Assembly: GCA_963747315.1 (NCBI GenBank) | Contig: CAVVEQ010000013.1 | Coordinates: 496,001 to 560,000, forward strand | Origin: CAVVEQ01 sp963747315 | Lineage (GTDB): Bacteria > Chloroflexota > Anaerolineae > Anaerolineales > Anaerolineaceae | Length of the DNA stretch: 64,000 nucleotides | Direction of reading: 5' to 3' | Shown: positions 26,318-35,724 of the stretch, in pieces | Layout: every line of letters starts with the position of its first letter | How positions within the stretch are numbered: position 1 is the stretch's first letter | The notes under the pieces: model-generated | What the model was told of the DNA's origin: nothing | The model's input: the letters and a program-made list of their open reading frames with translations, nothing else | Databases searched by the model: none | Made by a program: the position numbers and the translations under genes

Positions 26318-28399
26318 TGAACCTTTTTGATAATTCCAAAAGTGGTATACCCCGGTGGCGATTCCGGATCATCCTTTTTTTGATGGGTGGAGTCCTTCTG
26401 GTTTTTATTGTTAAACTCTTCACTATCCAAGTCATTCAGGGGGCGGATAATCTTGCGCAGGCTGATGAAAACCGAATTTCAAAGATAAGCCTGGCAACTC
26501 AACGCGGCACAATAACCGACCGGAATGGTTATATTCTCGCGCGGAATATTGCTTCCTACAATGTGGTAATTACTCCTGCTGATTTGCCAGCTGATCCCGG
26601 CAGTAAACAAGAAGTGTTTCGAAAAATCAGTGAATTGATAGCGTATCCCAGTGACGAACGGTGAATTAACTGACGAGACTGTAAAATTATTTTCACCTTG
26701 TAAAACCTACATTTGGTATCACAGAAATTGTAACTATTGCGGAATCCCTTGCGCCCTATAAACCGGTTCAGATCAAATGCAATGTGGATGAAAAGGTTGC
26801 CATGACCATTCAGCAAAATGCTGGCGACTGGCCAGGTGCGGGGATTGAGATCGAACCGATCCGAGATTATCCGACGGGAGAGTTGACATCCGAGATCATT
26901 GGATTTTTAGGACCGATTCCAGCTGCACTTGAAGAAGCATTACACCGCTCAAGGATTTGTCCCGGGTAGAGACAAAGTTGGTTACTCGGGTATTGAAAAC
27001 AGCCAGCAGGATATTCTGGGAGGAAAAAATGGCGAACGTTTGGTTGAGGTAGACGTCGCCGGGAAAACGATCAGGGACCTGGAAGATCCGATTGATCCAA
27101 TTCCAGGCAACAACATCGAATTGACCATCGACACCCGTTTGCAAGCGGCAGCAAAAGCTGCGTTGAAGGGTGAGATCGATTTCTGGAATACCTACCTGAA
27201 TAAGACACTTTCTTCGAATGGAATGGTCATTGCGATGGATCCCAAGACCGGAGAAATCCTTTCATTGGTATCCTACCCAACCTTCGAGAACAATCGAATG
27301 GCAAGGGAAATCCCGGGTGATTACTATACACAGCTTATTGATGATCCTGACCGACCGCTGTTTAACCATGCGATCTCAGCAGAACATCCCCCCGGATCAG
27401 TGTTTAAGATTGCCGCAGCCATCGGTGCCCTCAATGAAAAGGTGGTGACACCGCAACAAGAACTGGAAGATCCCGGAAAGATTACGATCACACAGAAATT
27501 TTCCGAGAATGACATTGGCACACCCCGTGATTACGTTTGTTGGGAAAGAACTGGTCATGGTTTTCAGAACTTCATCGAGGGTGTAGCTAATTCCTGTGAT
27601 GTGTATTTTTACAAGATCGGTGGCGGTTATAAGGATGAGGTACCAGATGGAGGACTTGGGTATTTGGCGTTTGGCTGAATACGCCAAAGCTCTGGGCTGG
27701 GGAACAGAAACCGGCATCGAACTTCCGGGCGAAGCTGCGGGATTAATGCCAAACCCAACCTGGAAAAGACAGATTCAAACTGAAAACTGGTCCACCGGTG
27801 ATACCTATATCGCCACAATGGGGCAGGGATATGTCCTTTCTACAACCATACAGGTGCTGCAGGCATTTGCGACTGTCGCAAATGATGGCAAGATGATGAA
27901 ACCCACCTTGATCCATAAAATATCAGACTCGCTTGGTGATGTTGTGCAGGATTTCGCACCAGTTCAAAAATATGATATTACCAAGGATAAATTGATCGCT
28001 GTATTTGATGAAGATGATATTCCAACTGGCGAAATGAAGTCAGTTGAACCATGGACGATTGATTACCTCAAGGAGGGTTTACGGACTGTAATCACCAGCG
28101 GAACCGCTGTCAAGGAATTTGCCGGAATGACGATCCCGGTCGCGGGAAAAACAGGCACAGCTGAATATTGCGATAATATCGCCCGCGCGCAAAATCTTTG
28201 CAACCCCGGTAACTGGCCAGCTCATGCCTGGTTTGTTGGTTACGCACCCTACGATGATCCTGAAATTATCGTTGTCGCGTTCGTTTATAACGGGCGGGAA
28301 GGTTCGACTGTTGCAGCACCAATCGTCCGCAGAGTGATTGAAGCATATTTTGAATTGAAAGCTATTGATTCAGGTATGGCTGAGACCGAAACCCAATAA
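26317..28399 (+). pseudogene. mrdA: Penicillin-binding protein 2 (MrdA), interrupted by four frameshifts
   Basis: The transpeptidase that cross-links peptidoglycan during elongation. The reading is broken four times, each time by what looks like one extra base: in CCC at 26647-26649, TT near 26698, around 26931-26938 and in GGG at 27658-27660. Joined, the frames give a full-length protein: membrane anchor (VLLVFIVKLFTIQVIQG), dimerisation domain, and transpeptidase motifs SxxK in PGSVFK, SCD and KTGTAEY, all intact. The flanking mreD and rodA genes are whole. Four insertions in 1 kb of an otherwise intact, normally essential gene point to sequence error more than decay, but true inactivation cannot be excluded from this sequence. 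Confidence 0.88.
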
Positions 28400-28419
28400 A
28401 ATTCCAGAAACAATTGTAG

Positions 28420-29517
28420 ATGAGCAACCGGAGCATCTGGCGAAATTTTGATTACCTGCTTTTTGGAGCGGTAATATTTCTCTCCATTTTCGGCATTATA
28501 GTCATCCGATCAGCTATTGCCGGAAATGTGGAGCTCGCTGGTTATCCCAACAGGCAAGCCATTTATTTTGTTGTTGGAATGGTGGTTCTGCTGGGTACAG
28601 CCTTTCTTGACTATCATTATTGGGCGGCATTCTCCAGATATCTATATATTGTTGTACTACTATTTTTGATCTTTACATTCATTACTGCACAAGCACGGTT
28701 TGGAGCAGCCAGGTGGATCGAAACCGGCTTTATCCTGATACAGCCAGCAGAGATCGCAAAATTGGTGATGGTAATCGTGCTGGCAGATTATTTTGCCCGG
28801 ACTCAAACAGCTGAAAAAAACCTGCGTTGGGTTTTTTATAGTTTTGCATTAACTGCAGGGATTGTAATCTGGATCCTTCTGCAACCGAATTTAAGTACTT
28901 CGATTGTGATTTTTGTGATCTGGTTCGCAATGTTGTGGATAAGCGGAGTACCCACCAAGTTTTTGATCGCATTATTGATCGGGGCGATCATCATTGCGAT
29001 AGTGGTATTTCCATTTTTAGAACCTTACCAGCAAGGAAGGATACTTACCTTTTTTTTCCCAGATCCGAATGCGCGGTATGGAAATACTTATAACGTCGAC
29101 CAGGCGCGAATCACAATCGGCTCGGGTGGATTACTAGGTATGGGTTATGGGCATGGGTCGCAGGTGCAATTGCGTTTTCTGAAAGTGAGACATACCGATT
29201 TCATTTTTTCAGTGATGGCTGAGGAATTTGGATTTATTGGCACGGTGTTGGTGATTGCTTTGATGTGTTTTGTAGTTTGGAGGTGTTACCGGGCTGCCAG
29301 GTTATCGAATGATTTGTTCGGCTCCCTCCTGGCATATGGATTCGGTACTTTGATCTTCTTTCAAATGGCGGTTAATATTGGTGTGAACCTGAATCTTATC
29401 CCTGTCACCGGGTTGACATTACCATTTCTCAGCTATGGGGGGAGCTCATTGTTATCCCTTCTATTTGGAATTGGATTGGTGGAAAGCGTGATCGCCAGGG
29501 GAAAATCTCAAGTTTGA
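28420..29517 (+). CDS. rodA: Peptidoglycan glycosyltransferase RodA
   Basis: A 365-residue SEDS-family membrane protein with about ten segments. It has QPAEIAKL, WILLQPNLSTS (the catalytic-region DLGTS equivalent is NLSTS), RHTDFIFSVMAEEFGF and PFLSYGGSSLLSL. It polymerises glycan strands with PBP2, whose gene lies directly upstream. The Asn-Leu-Ser-Thr form in place of the more usual Asp-Leu-Gly-Thr is noted; other motifs are standard. Confidence 0.95.
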   Translation: MSNRSIWRNFDYLLFGAVIFLSIFGIIVIRSAIAGNVELAGYPNRQAIYFVVGMVVLLGTAFLDYHYWAAFSRYLYIVVLLFLIFTFITAQARFGAARWIETGFILIQPAEIAKLVMVIVLADYFARTQTAEKNLRWVFYSFALTAGIVIWILLQPNLSTSIVIFVIWFAMLWISGVPTKFLIALLIGAIIIAIVVFPFLEPYQQGRILTFFFPDPNARYGNTYNVDQARITIGSGGLLGMGYGHGSQVQLRFLKVRHTDFIFSVMAEEFGFIGTVLVIALMCFVVWRCYRAARLSNDLFGSLLAYGFGTLIFFQMAVNIGVNLNLIPVTGLTLPFLSYGGSSLLSLLFGIGLVESVIARGKSQV

Positions 29518-29527
29518 TGAGCTGAAT

Positions 29528-29533
29528 TATAAT
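29528..29533 (+). promoter_or_regulatory. -10 element of gltX
   Basis: A perfect TATAAT about 35 bases before the gltX ATG, in the 51-base gap after rodA. No clear -35. Confidence 0.45.
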
Positions 29534-29568
29534 AACGCGAAATTAATCCTGAATGACAAGGCACGAAA

Positions 29569-31062
29569 ATGAATAAGAACCTTATTCCGAGGGTGCGATT
29601 CGCACCATCTCCGACAGGTCACATGCACTTAGGGAGCGCAAGAACCGCCCTATATGATTATCTGATTGCCAAACAAAACAGAGGGCAGTTTATTATTCGT
29701 ATCGAAGATACCGATAGAAAAAGATATGTTGAAGGTGCTGAGCAGGAATTATTAGACGGTTTGACCTGGCTTGGTATGGATTGGGACGAAGGTCCGGTTA
29801 AGGGAGGTGAGTTTGCACCTTACCGTCAATCCGAGCGCAAGGAAATTTACTTACGATACGCCCGTGAAATGGTGGAAAATGGCCAGGCGTTTTATTGTTT
29901 TTGTACCTCTCAGGAATTGGAAAAAAAGCGACAGGCTCAAATCGCGGCGAAAAAAAACCCTCGCTACGATGGCAACTGCAGATCGATCAGCCTATCAGAG
30001 GCAGAAAAGCGAATAGCGAATGGTGAAAAACATGTGATTCGGTTTAAATCACCATTGGATGGAACAACAACGGTTAAAGATTTGCTTCGGGGAGATATTA
30101 CGGTCAATAATGACACGATTGATGATCATATATTAGTCAAATCGGATGGATGGGCGTTATATCACCTGGCAGCAATGGTTGACGACCACGAGATGAAAAT
30201 TACCCATGTTATCCGGGGCTCTGAATGGCTGCCCACATTCCCATTACACGCGCTCATAATCCGAGCGATGGGTTGGCAGGAACCTGTTTGGATCCACCTT
30301 TCTGTTTTCTTGAAACCAAGCGGAAAGGGAAAAATGAGCAAGAGGGAAGCCGCGGACTTAATGAAAGATGGGTATTCCATCTTTGTAAAAGATCTGCAAG
30401 ATTTAGGGTATCTCCCCGAAGCTGTGATCAACTGGATCGCGCTGATGGGATGGAGCCTCGACGGAAAGACTGAGTTCTTTACATTAACGGATTTGATCGA
30501 TAAGTTTGATCTTTCTGGTTTAAATCCCTCCCCGGCAGCCATTAACTTTACGAAACTTGATTACTTCAATGGACTTCACATTCGAGAGCTCACTTCGGAT
30601 GATCTGGCACAAAGGATCAAACCATTCTTTTTGAATGCTGGATTTCAAGTGGATGATGAAACTCTGCAAAAAGTCTCCCCCATCATTCAAAAGAGGATCG
30701 TAACGCTTGATGATGTTGTTGAAATGGCAGGTTTCTTTTTCAAAGATGACATAACCATAAATCCTGAAGACCTGTCAAATAAAGGCTGGGATACGGATCG
30801 CATTATGGAGGTACTCTCTGAATCAGTGGAAATATTGGATTCAGTGAAAAACTTCATCACGACCGAGGTGGAATTCAGGATGCGGGAGTATGTGGATCAA
30901 AAAGGATTAACACCCGGGCAGGTATTTGGTTTATTGCGCGTCGCCGTCACCGGGCAAAAAGTAAGCCCACCGCTTTTTGAGAGCCTGGAAATAATCGGGA
31001 AAAAGACTGTCCTAGAACGATTGATCAAAGCGAAAAAGGTCATCGAATCGGCTTCAAAATAG
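29569..31062 (+). CDS. gltX: Glutamyl-tRNA synthetase
   Basis: A 497-residue class I synthetase. The HIGH equivalent is in PSPTGHMHLGSAR, the Rossmann-fold acceptor region follows, the KMSKS equivalent is GKMSKR (~residue 255) and the helical anticodon-binding domain spans 330-497. It is followed directly by a tRNA-Gln gene. In bacteria using the GatCAB route, GltX charges tRNA-Gln with Glu, so this may be a non-discriminating enzyme; no gatCAB or glnS gene is in the window to test this. Confidence 0.96.
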   Translation: MNKNLIPRVRFAPSPTGHMHLGSARTALYDYLIAKQNRGQFIIRIEDTDRKRYVEGAEQELLDGLTWLGMDWDEGPVKGGEFAPYRQSERKEIYLRYAREMVENGQAFYCFCTSQELEKKRQAQIAAKKNPRYDGNCRSISLSEAEKRIANGEKHVIRFKSPLDGTTTVKDLLRGDITVNNDTIDDHILVKSDGWALYHLAAMVDDHEMKITHVIRGSEWLPTFPLHALIIRAMGWQEPVWIHLSVFLKPSGKGKMSKREAADLMKDGYSIFVKDLQDLGYLPEAVINWIALMGWSLDGKTEFFTLTDLIDKFDLSGLNPSPAAINFTKLDYFNGLHIRELTSDDLAQRIKPFFLNAGFQVDDETLQKVSPIIQKRIVTLDDVVEMAGFFFKDDITINPEDLSNKGWDTDRIMEVLSESVEILDSVKNFITTEVEFRMREYVDQKGLTPGQVFGLLRVAVTGQKVSPPLFESLEIIGKKTVLERLIKAKKVIESASK

Positions 31063-31088
31063 TCAAGCTTGCCAAAGCGTTTGGTAGA

Positions 31089-31097
31089 TGGTAAAAT
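31089..31097 (+). promoter_or_regulatory. Extended -10 promoter of tRNA-Gln
   Basis: TGgTAAAAT, 16 bases before the tRNA. Confidence 0.55.
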
Positions 31098-31113
31098 GCC
31101 AGACGTTATCTGG

Positions 31114-31184
31114 TGGGGGCTCGTCTAATGGTAGGACAGCAGACTCTGGATCTGTTTGTAGAGGTTCGAATCCTTTGCCCCCAG
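31114..31184 (+). tRNA. tRNA-Gln (CTG)
   Basis: Acceptor TGGGGGC/GCCCCCA, anticodon loop CTCTGGA giving CTG, and T-loop GTTCGAATC. CCA not encoded. It lies 51 bases after gltX. Confidence 0.94.
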
Positions 31185-31186
31185 CT

Positions 31187-31213
31187 AAAAAGCACCTTGC
31201 GGGTGCTTTTATT
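31187..31213 (+). terminator. Rho-independent terminator after tRNA-Gln
   Basis: AAAAGCACC pairs with GGTGCTTTT around a 4-5 base loop. It is A-rich on the left and T-rich on the right, so it can also serve the converging FAD reductase gene. Confidence 0.82.
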
Positions 31214-31218
31214 GTTAA

Positions 31219-32406
31219 TTATTTAATACGGCCGATGAGACCGGATTTTGGAATAACCTTGTTTTCGGCGATAAGAGTACGTGCCTGGTCCAATTTACCC
31301 CAATTGTTCCACAATAGGACCCCGACGACTTTTGTATCACGCTGGTAATAGAAAACACCTTTCTTAAAGGGCTCCTCCCAATCGATGGTAACTTCGAGCG
31401 AGGAATCCAAATCTCCGACTGCCTCATAACCAATATCAAACAAATCTGAATAGAAGTAAGGGAGATGGGTGTAGGGCTGATTTTCACCAGCCATATTTTT
31501 GCCAGCCAACATCCCGGATGCGTTGGCATGGTCCTCATGTTCTACACGACGGTTTTTAAAGAGGAAAGAATCTGGAAAATTGGCTACATCACCGGAAGCG
31601 AAAATATCTGGATGGACTGTACGAAAAGACGAATCAACGGTGATACCGTTCCCAGTTGGCAGGTTGGCTTTTTCAGCTAGGGTAACATTTGGTATGACCC
31701 CCAGACCGGCAATCACGCCGTCCGCTGAAAGCTCTAGAATTTCTCCCTCTGCTTTCTTGACTGATACTACTTTTTTGCCTGCCTTCTCCTCGATTCCACC
31801 GATGGAGATTCCTGTTAAGATATTAATTCCATGTTGATCAAATACCTGATGGAGGTGGGCGCTAATTTCAGCAGGGAAAATCCGCTGATTTAACCAATTT
31901 TCCGGAAAGATGATATTTACCTTTTTTCCCAAATTTGAGAGTGAGGTAGCCAACTCTGATCCTATGAAACCACCACCGATAATCACAAATTCATCTTTTG
32001 CGATCGTTAACTCCCGTAAATCTTCATAATCGTTTAGATAACGAAAATAATTGACCAGGTTACCAGCAAAGGGAAACTTACGCGGAGTTGTACCGGTTGC
32101 GAGGAGAGCTTTTTCAAAGTGAATCACTTCACTTTTATCTGTTGTCGCGGTTTTATCAGATGGATTAAGTTCTTCAACCCGGGTAGAGAGGATCAGTTCG
32201 ACATTCTGCTTTTCGGTTTTTCGCCAAATCTTATCAAACGATTTTCCCGCCCATAAACCTTTTGAAAGTGGGGGGCGGTTGTATGGTCCAACAGGTTCTT
32301 CGGAAATGAGACAGATCGATCCATTGGTATCGAGAGAGCGGATACCCCGAACGGCAGAATCTGCTGACATACCTCCACCGACGATCAAGTAATTTACCTT
32401 TTTCAT
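31219..32406 (-). CDS. FAD/NAD(P)-dependent ferredoxin/rubredoxin reductase-like oxidoreductase
   Basis: A 395-residue protein with two dinucleotide-binding folds: FAD site YLIVGGGMSADSAVRG at the N-terminus and NAD(P) site FVIIGGGFIGSELATSLSNLG at ~142. FAD contact GDVANFP comes later and a reductase C-terminal domain follows. This is the pattern of AIF/rubredoxin reductase/ferredoxin reductase proteins; the electron partner is unknown. ATG with GGAGG upstream. The MFS gene lies 27 bases upstream in the same direction. Confidence 0.88.
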   Translation of the reverse strand: MKKVNYLIVGGGMSADSAVRGIRSLDTNGSICLISEEPVGPYNRPPLSKGLWAGKSFDKIWRKTEKQNVELILSTRVEELNPSDKTATTDKSEVIHFEKALLATGTTPRKFPFAGNLVNYFRYLNDYEDLRELTIAKDEFVIIGGGFIGSELATSLSNLGKKVNIIFPENWLNQRIFPAEISAHLHQVFDQHGINILTGISIGGIEEKAGKKVVSVKKAEGEILELSADGVIAGLGVIPNVTLAEKANLPTGNGITVDSSFRTVHPDIFASGDVANFPDSFLFKNRRVEHEDHANASGMLAGKNMAGENQPYTHLPYFYSDLFDIGYEAVGDLDSSLEVTIDWEEPFKKGVFYYQRDTKVVGVLLWNNWGKLDQARTLIAENKVIPKSGLIGRIK

Positions 32407-32433
32407 CGTTCCTCCAATTCAAAATCTGGTTGT

Positions 32434-33708
32434 TCATTTAGAATGCATGAGAGTATCCGAACGTATTTTTCTTTGTGAATATTTGCCCATCCCGATAAGT
32501 ATAACCGCGGTTAGTAGCGAGAGACCAGCGGAGGTAATGAAGGTCACAGAGTAGGAAAAGTGGTCTGCCAACCATCCTCCAAATAGCGGTGCCAAGATAG
32601 CAGCAGGGGCACCTAAAGTATTTAATACACCAACATAAGTGGGTCGGGTGTCATCGGTTCCAAATTCAAGGGTATATGCAATACCAATGGTCCAGAAAGT
32701 GGTGTTGGCGATACCAGATAGAATCATTATGAGAGGGTAAAGCACTAGAGAAGTTGCCATCCAGGCAAAAATTGCACTAAACATGGATGAGATTGAGCCC
32801 AGAATCAGAACTGGTCTGTGTCCCCAACGATCAGCGACAAATCCAAGAATTGGATTTGAAACAACTTGAGTGATCAACAACAAACTTGTCATGACTCCTG
32901 CGTACGCAGTGGTCATTCCCAGATACTGGGCACCATAAACAATATAAAATGCAAAAGCCATCATTCCGAATTGAAAAAAGGTACGGCTCACAAGAAAGCC
33001 GAGAAAAACGCTGTCACTTTTCAATATCGTGGTTACTGAATCAAGTAACGACAGGGGCTGCGAAGGAGGTTCGGATTTATCCACACTTTGTTCTTTGGTG
33101 CGACCAAGAAAGAACATGGATACCATCATCATGATAAAAGCAATTAAAAAACAAAGCGCATAGCCAAAATGGGGGGTTGCCTTTTGCAAGAGAAACCCGG
33201 CTAATAATGCACCTGCGCTGGCAAAAAGATTCGCAGCTGCACTTTGGACACCAAAGAAGCGAGCACGAGTTTTAGAAGGGATCACTTTAGCAAGCATGGA
33301 TTGCCAACCATTGGCGGTCAACCCTGCTCCTAAACCCTGCCAAATTAACAAGATGAAGAATATGGACAGGGCAACTGTTTTATTAATTATTGGAAGGAAC
33401 CATGCGACGAGTGTAAAACCCAGGTAAGGTAAACGTTCGTTGAGAGTCATCAAAAGAACATGAGGTTTGATCCTGGGGAGCGAAGCAACCTTTTTTGCTA
33501 AAAATAGTTGGGGAATCTGCCAGAACAAACTGTGGATGGCTGGGACTAAACCTATCAAAACAGCGGAGGTCGTCATCTGGGAGACAAATAAGGGGAGAAT
33601 CGTGGTGAATGAGGCGAAACCAATCCCGAAGCCGAAAAATGAAGCATCCAGGACATTGACGATAAAGTTATATTTTAGGTTTTGAATAATTACTTTGTTG
33701 GTTTCCAC
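32434..33708 (-). CDS. Major facilitator superfamily transporter
   Basis: A 424-residue protein with about 12 hydrophobic segments in two halves joined by a charged loop (GRTKEQSVDKSEPPSQ). It has the MFS motif A-like ADRWGHRP in the second half. Start is a GTG. A TATAAT on the minus strand (33715-33720) ends only six bases before it, so the mRNA may be leaderless, although this run is also the T tract of the preceding terminator. Substrate unknown. Confidence 0.85.
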   Translation of the reverse strand: METNKVIIQNLKYNFIVNVLDASFFGFGIGFASFTTILPLFVSQMTTSAVLIGLVPAIHSLFWQIPQLFLAKKVASLPRIKPHVLLMTLNERLPYLGFTLVAWFLPIINKTVALSIFFILLIWQGLGAGLTANGWQSMLAKVIPSKTRARFFGVQSAAANLFASAGALLAGFLLQKATPHFGYALCFLIAFIMMMVSMFFLGRTKEQSVDKSEPPSQPLSLLDSVTTILKSDSVFLGFLVSRTFFQFGMMAFAFYIVYGAQYLGMTTAYAGVMTSLLLITQVVSNPILGFVADRWGHRPVLILGSISSMFSAIFAWMATSLVLYPLIMILSGIANTTFWTIGIAYTLEFGTDDTRPTYVGVLNTLGAPAAILAPLFGGWLADHFSYSVTFITSAGLSLLTAVILIGMGKYSQRKIRSDTLMHSK

Positions 33709-33718
33709 ATTATTATTA

Positions 33719-33746
33719 TAAAAGACCCCGGAACTCGGGGTCTTTG
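33719..33746 (-). terminator. Rho-independent terminator after the small acidic protein gene
   Basis: A perfect AAAGACCCCG / CGGGGTCTTT inverted repeat with a 5-base loop; a T-rich run follows on the minus strand. Confidence 0.85.
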
Positions 33747-33773
33747 AGAATCATAATAAGAAGTGACCGAATA

Positions 33774-34010
33774 TTAATATTCGTCAGTTTCGTCCTCATC
33801 CAGCCACATATCATCGTCTTCTTCGTCTTCGTCTGACACTTCTTCCCATTCCTCTTCTTCTTCGTCCTCCCATTCATCATTTGCGATCGCTTCAGTATTG
33901 GGCGAAAATGTATTACAGCCTGTATCAGGATCTAGTTCCACCTGCGCGGCACTACAAAAACCATCGTCCAGGAAACTGCAATCGGAATAATGACAACGAA
34001 TACGGGGCAT
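33774..34010 (-). CDS. Small Cys-motif protein with extreme acidic tail (DUF1540-like N-terminus)
   Basis: A 78-residue protein. Residues 1-36 hold four cysteines (C6, C11, C19, C32) in the CxxxxC...C...CxTF spacing resembling DUF1540-type metal-binding peptides. Residues 43-78 are almost all Asp/Glu with a few Trp. ATG with GAGGA upstream. It is preceded by the VKOR gene and ended by a strong terminator. The acidic tail may bind cations or a basic partner; no function is known to me. Confidence 0.7.
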   Translation of the reverse strand: MPRIRCHYSDCSFLDDGFCSAAQVELDPDTGCNTFSPNTEAIANDEWEDEEEEEWEEVSDEDEEDDDMWLDEDETDEY

Positions 34011-34026
34011 GAACTTCCTCCTCAGG

Positions 34027-34389
34027 TTATATTTTTCTTAGCTCAAAGATCGAGAGAATGAATATGGCCGTCATCATGATCGCAGATAGTATACAAAATG
34101 GGCACTCAGCTTTCAAGATGAAAAAACTAACAGAAGTAAGATAGACAGAATACAGAAAACCGATAAAAGAAAGACCGAACAATAAATAACGAAGTTTGTC
34201 AGTTAAATCGGGACGATATTTTATCATAACTACCACGATAAAAATCACTCCATAACCAAGCATCCCAATAAGGCCATTCGGAATTCCATAAATAGATGAG
34301 TATGCGCTGTTCGCGACTGTTTCGCAGCCTGTGGAGCCTTGAAAGCAAGCAATGGGGGTGGATGTGACTTCAACTAAAAATAGATACAA
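34027..34389 (-). CDS. Vitamin K epoxide reductase (VKOR)-family membrane protein
   Basis: The visible ORF is 120 residues with GSTGCETVANSAYSSIYGIPNG, LIGMLGYG, and the CPFC active site (AECPFCILSA), typical of bacterial VKOR, which re-oxidises disulfide-forming partners. About 20 further residues of a first membrane segment (ALLIFALIGFFDSLYLF) are encoded in the same frame upstream to 34446, where a TGA follows ATG-CAT. A one-base change in the A6 run near 34442 would open a TTG start. The true start is therefore unresolved, possibly a sequence error. Confidence 0.8.
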   Translation of the reverse strand: MYLFLVEVTSTPIACFQGSTGCETVANSAYSSIYGIPNGLIGMLGYGVIFIVVVMIKYRPDLTDKLRYLLFGLSFIGFLYSVYLTSVSFFILKAECPFCILSAIMMTAIFILSIFELRKI

Positions 34390-34468
34390 GGAATCAAAAA
34401 AACCTATTAGCGCAAAAATTAGCAGTGCTAAATGTAGTTGATTTTTTCAATGCATCTAGTCCTGGAAA

Positions 34469-35708
34469 TTATTCTAGAAGCCATGTTCGCACCCAGCTAT
34501 TGACCGGCAGCGATTTTACTCCAGGTGGGATAATCAGTAAAGCATTTGAATTTACCATTGAGAGGACATTCCCGGATCCCTGATGGCTGGCAGGGTGGGC
34601 GATCCACTCTCCGTTGACAAGCGCAGCATTGGCACGCAAATAACTTTGACGACCGTCTGATTCAACCGGAGCGTCGATCTTCATGGAGGTCAATTCTGGA
34701 AATATTTTTTTTACACCGGAAATTTTCAGGATCACCGGGCGAATAAAGACCAGGAAACCAACAAACGCGGAAACAGGATTTCCGGCCAAACCTATCAGAG
34801 GGATAGATCGGTAATCACCAAACGCGACCGGCTTACCGGGTCGCATATTCACTCTCCAAAAATCGATATGACCGGATGATTCGATCACATCTTTGACATA
34901 ATCGAATGCCCCAACACTTACTCCCGCGGAGGTAATTATCAGGTCGATCTCCTGAGAAACACATCGATCAAGCTGGTTTTTGATCTCATCGCGATCATCA
35001 GGCGCGATTCCCAGATTGATGACCTCGCAACCCAGATCTTTTGCCAATCCATAGAGAGAGTAAGAATTGGATTCATGAATCTTTCCCGGCGGCAGGGATT
35101 TTTCTGGGGAGATGAGTTCATCCCCAGTACTTAATATTGCCACTCTTGGTCTCTGGTGGACCGGAATGCGGAATATCCCCATGGCAGCCAGCGCGCTAAC
35201 CTCCTGCGGACGCAGGCTGGATGATTTAGAAATTATTGGTTCCCCTTTTTTGACATCCATCCCCCGTGGGTCGGATATTTTCACCTGCCGAAACGCTAGA
35301 ATTAACACTAACAAAGAAAGGAAATGTACAGGCAGAATCATTCCGAAGGCTATCGGTATTTTCAACCGGGATGACTGCTTCCGCTCCGGGAGGTAGGGCT
35401 GCTCCGGTCATGATCCTCGCTGCATGGCCTGGGGTTATTTTTTCATGCGGAAACGATCCAGCAGGAATATCATAATCCACGATCAATTGGACTGGATTGG
35501 AAGGAGACGCAGAGCCCAGATCCGACGTGATGACAGCAAAACCATCCATACTGGAATTTGTAAAAGGAGGGAGGTCGGATAGCGCGGTGATATCCCGGCT
35601 TAATATCCTACCAAAAGCATCCTGAAGAGAGCAATACTCTTCCGGCTTCGCTTTGAAGTTAGTAAGGATAAGGTCAAGGGCTTGTTCTACGGATATGAGA
35701 TCAACCAT
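34469..35708 (-). pseudogene. moeA: Molybdopterin molybdenumtransferase MoeA, one frameshift
   Basis: Inserts molybdate into molybdopterin. The N-terminal part (from ATG 35708: FTNSSMDGFAV, GHAARIMTGAALP, GAEAVIPVE) and the C-terminal part (STGDELISP, TSAGVSVGAFDYVK, PVSAFVGF) are in different frames. They join at a G5 run (35261-35265), where four Gs would restore RPTGMDVKKGEP and a protein of about 410 residues. All motifs are intact, so a homopolymer sequencing error is likely. No other molybdenum-cofactor gene is in the window. Confidence 0.88.
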
Positions 35709-35724
35709 GCTTTCACCAGTCGTT

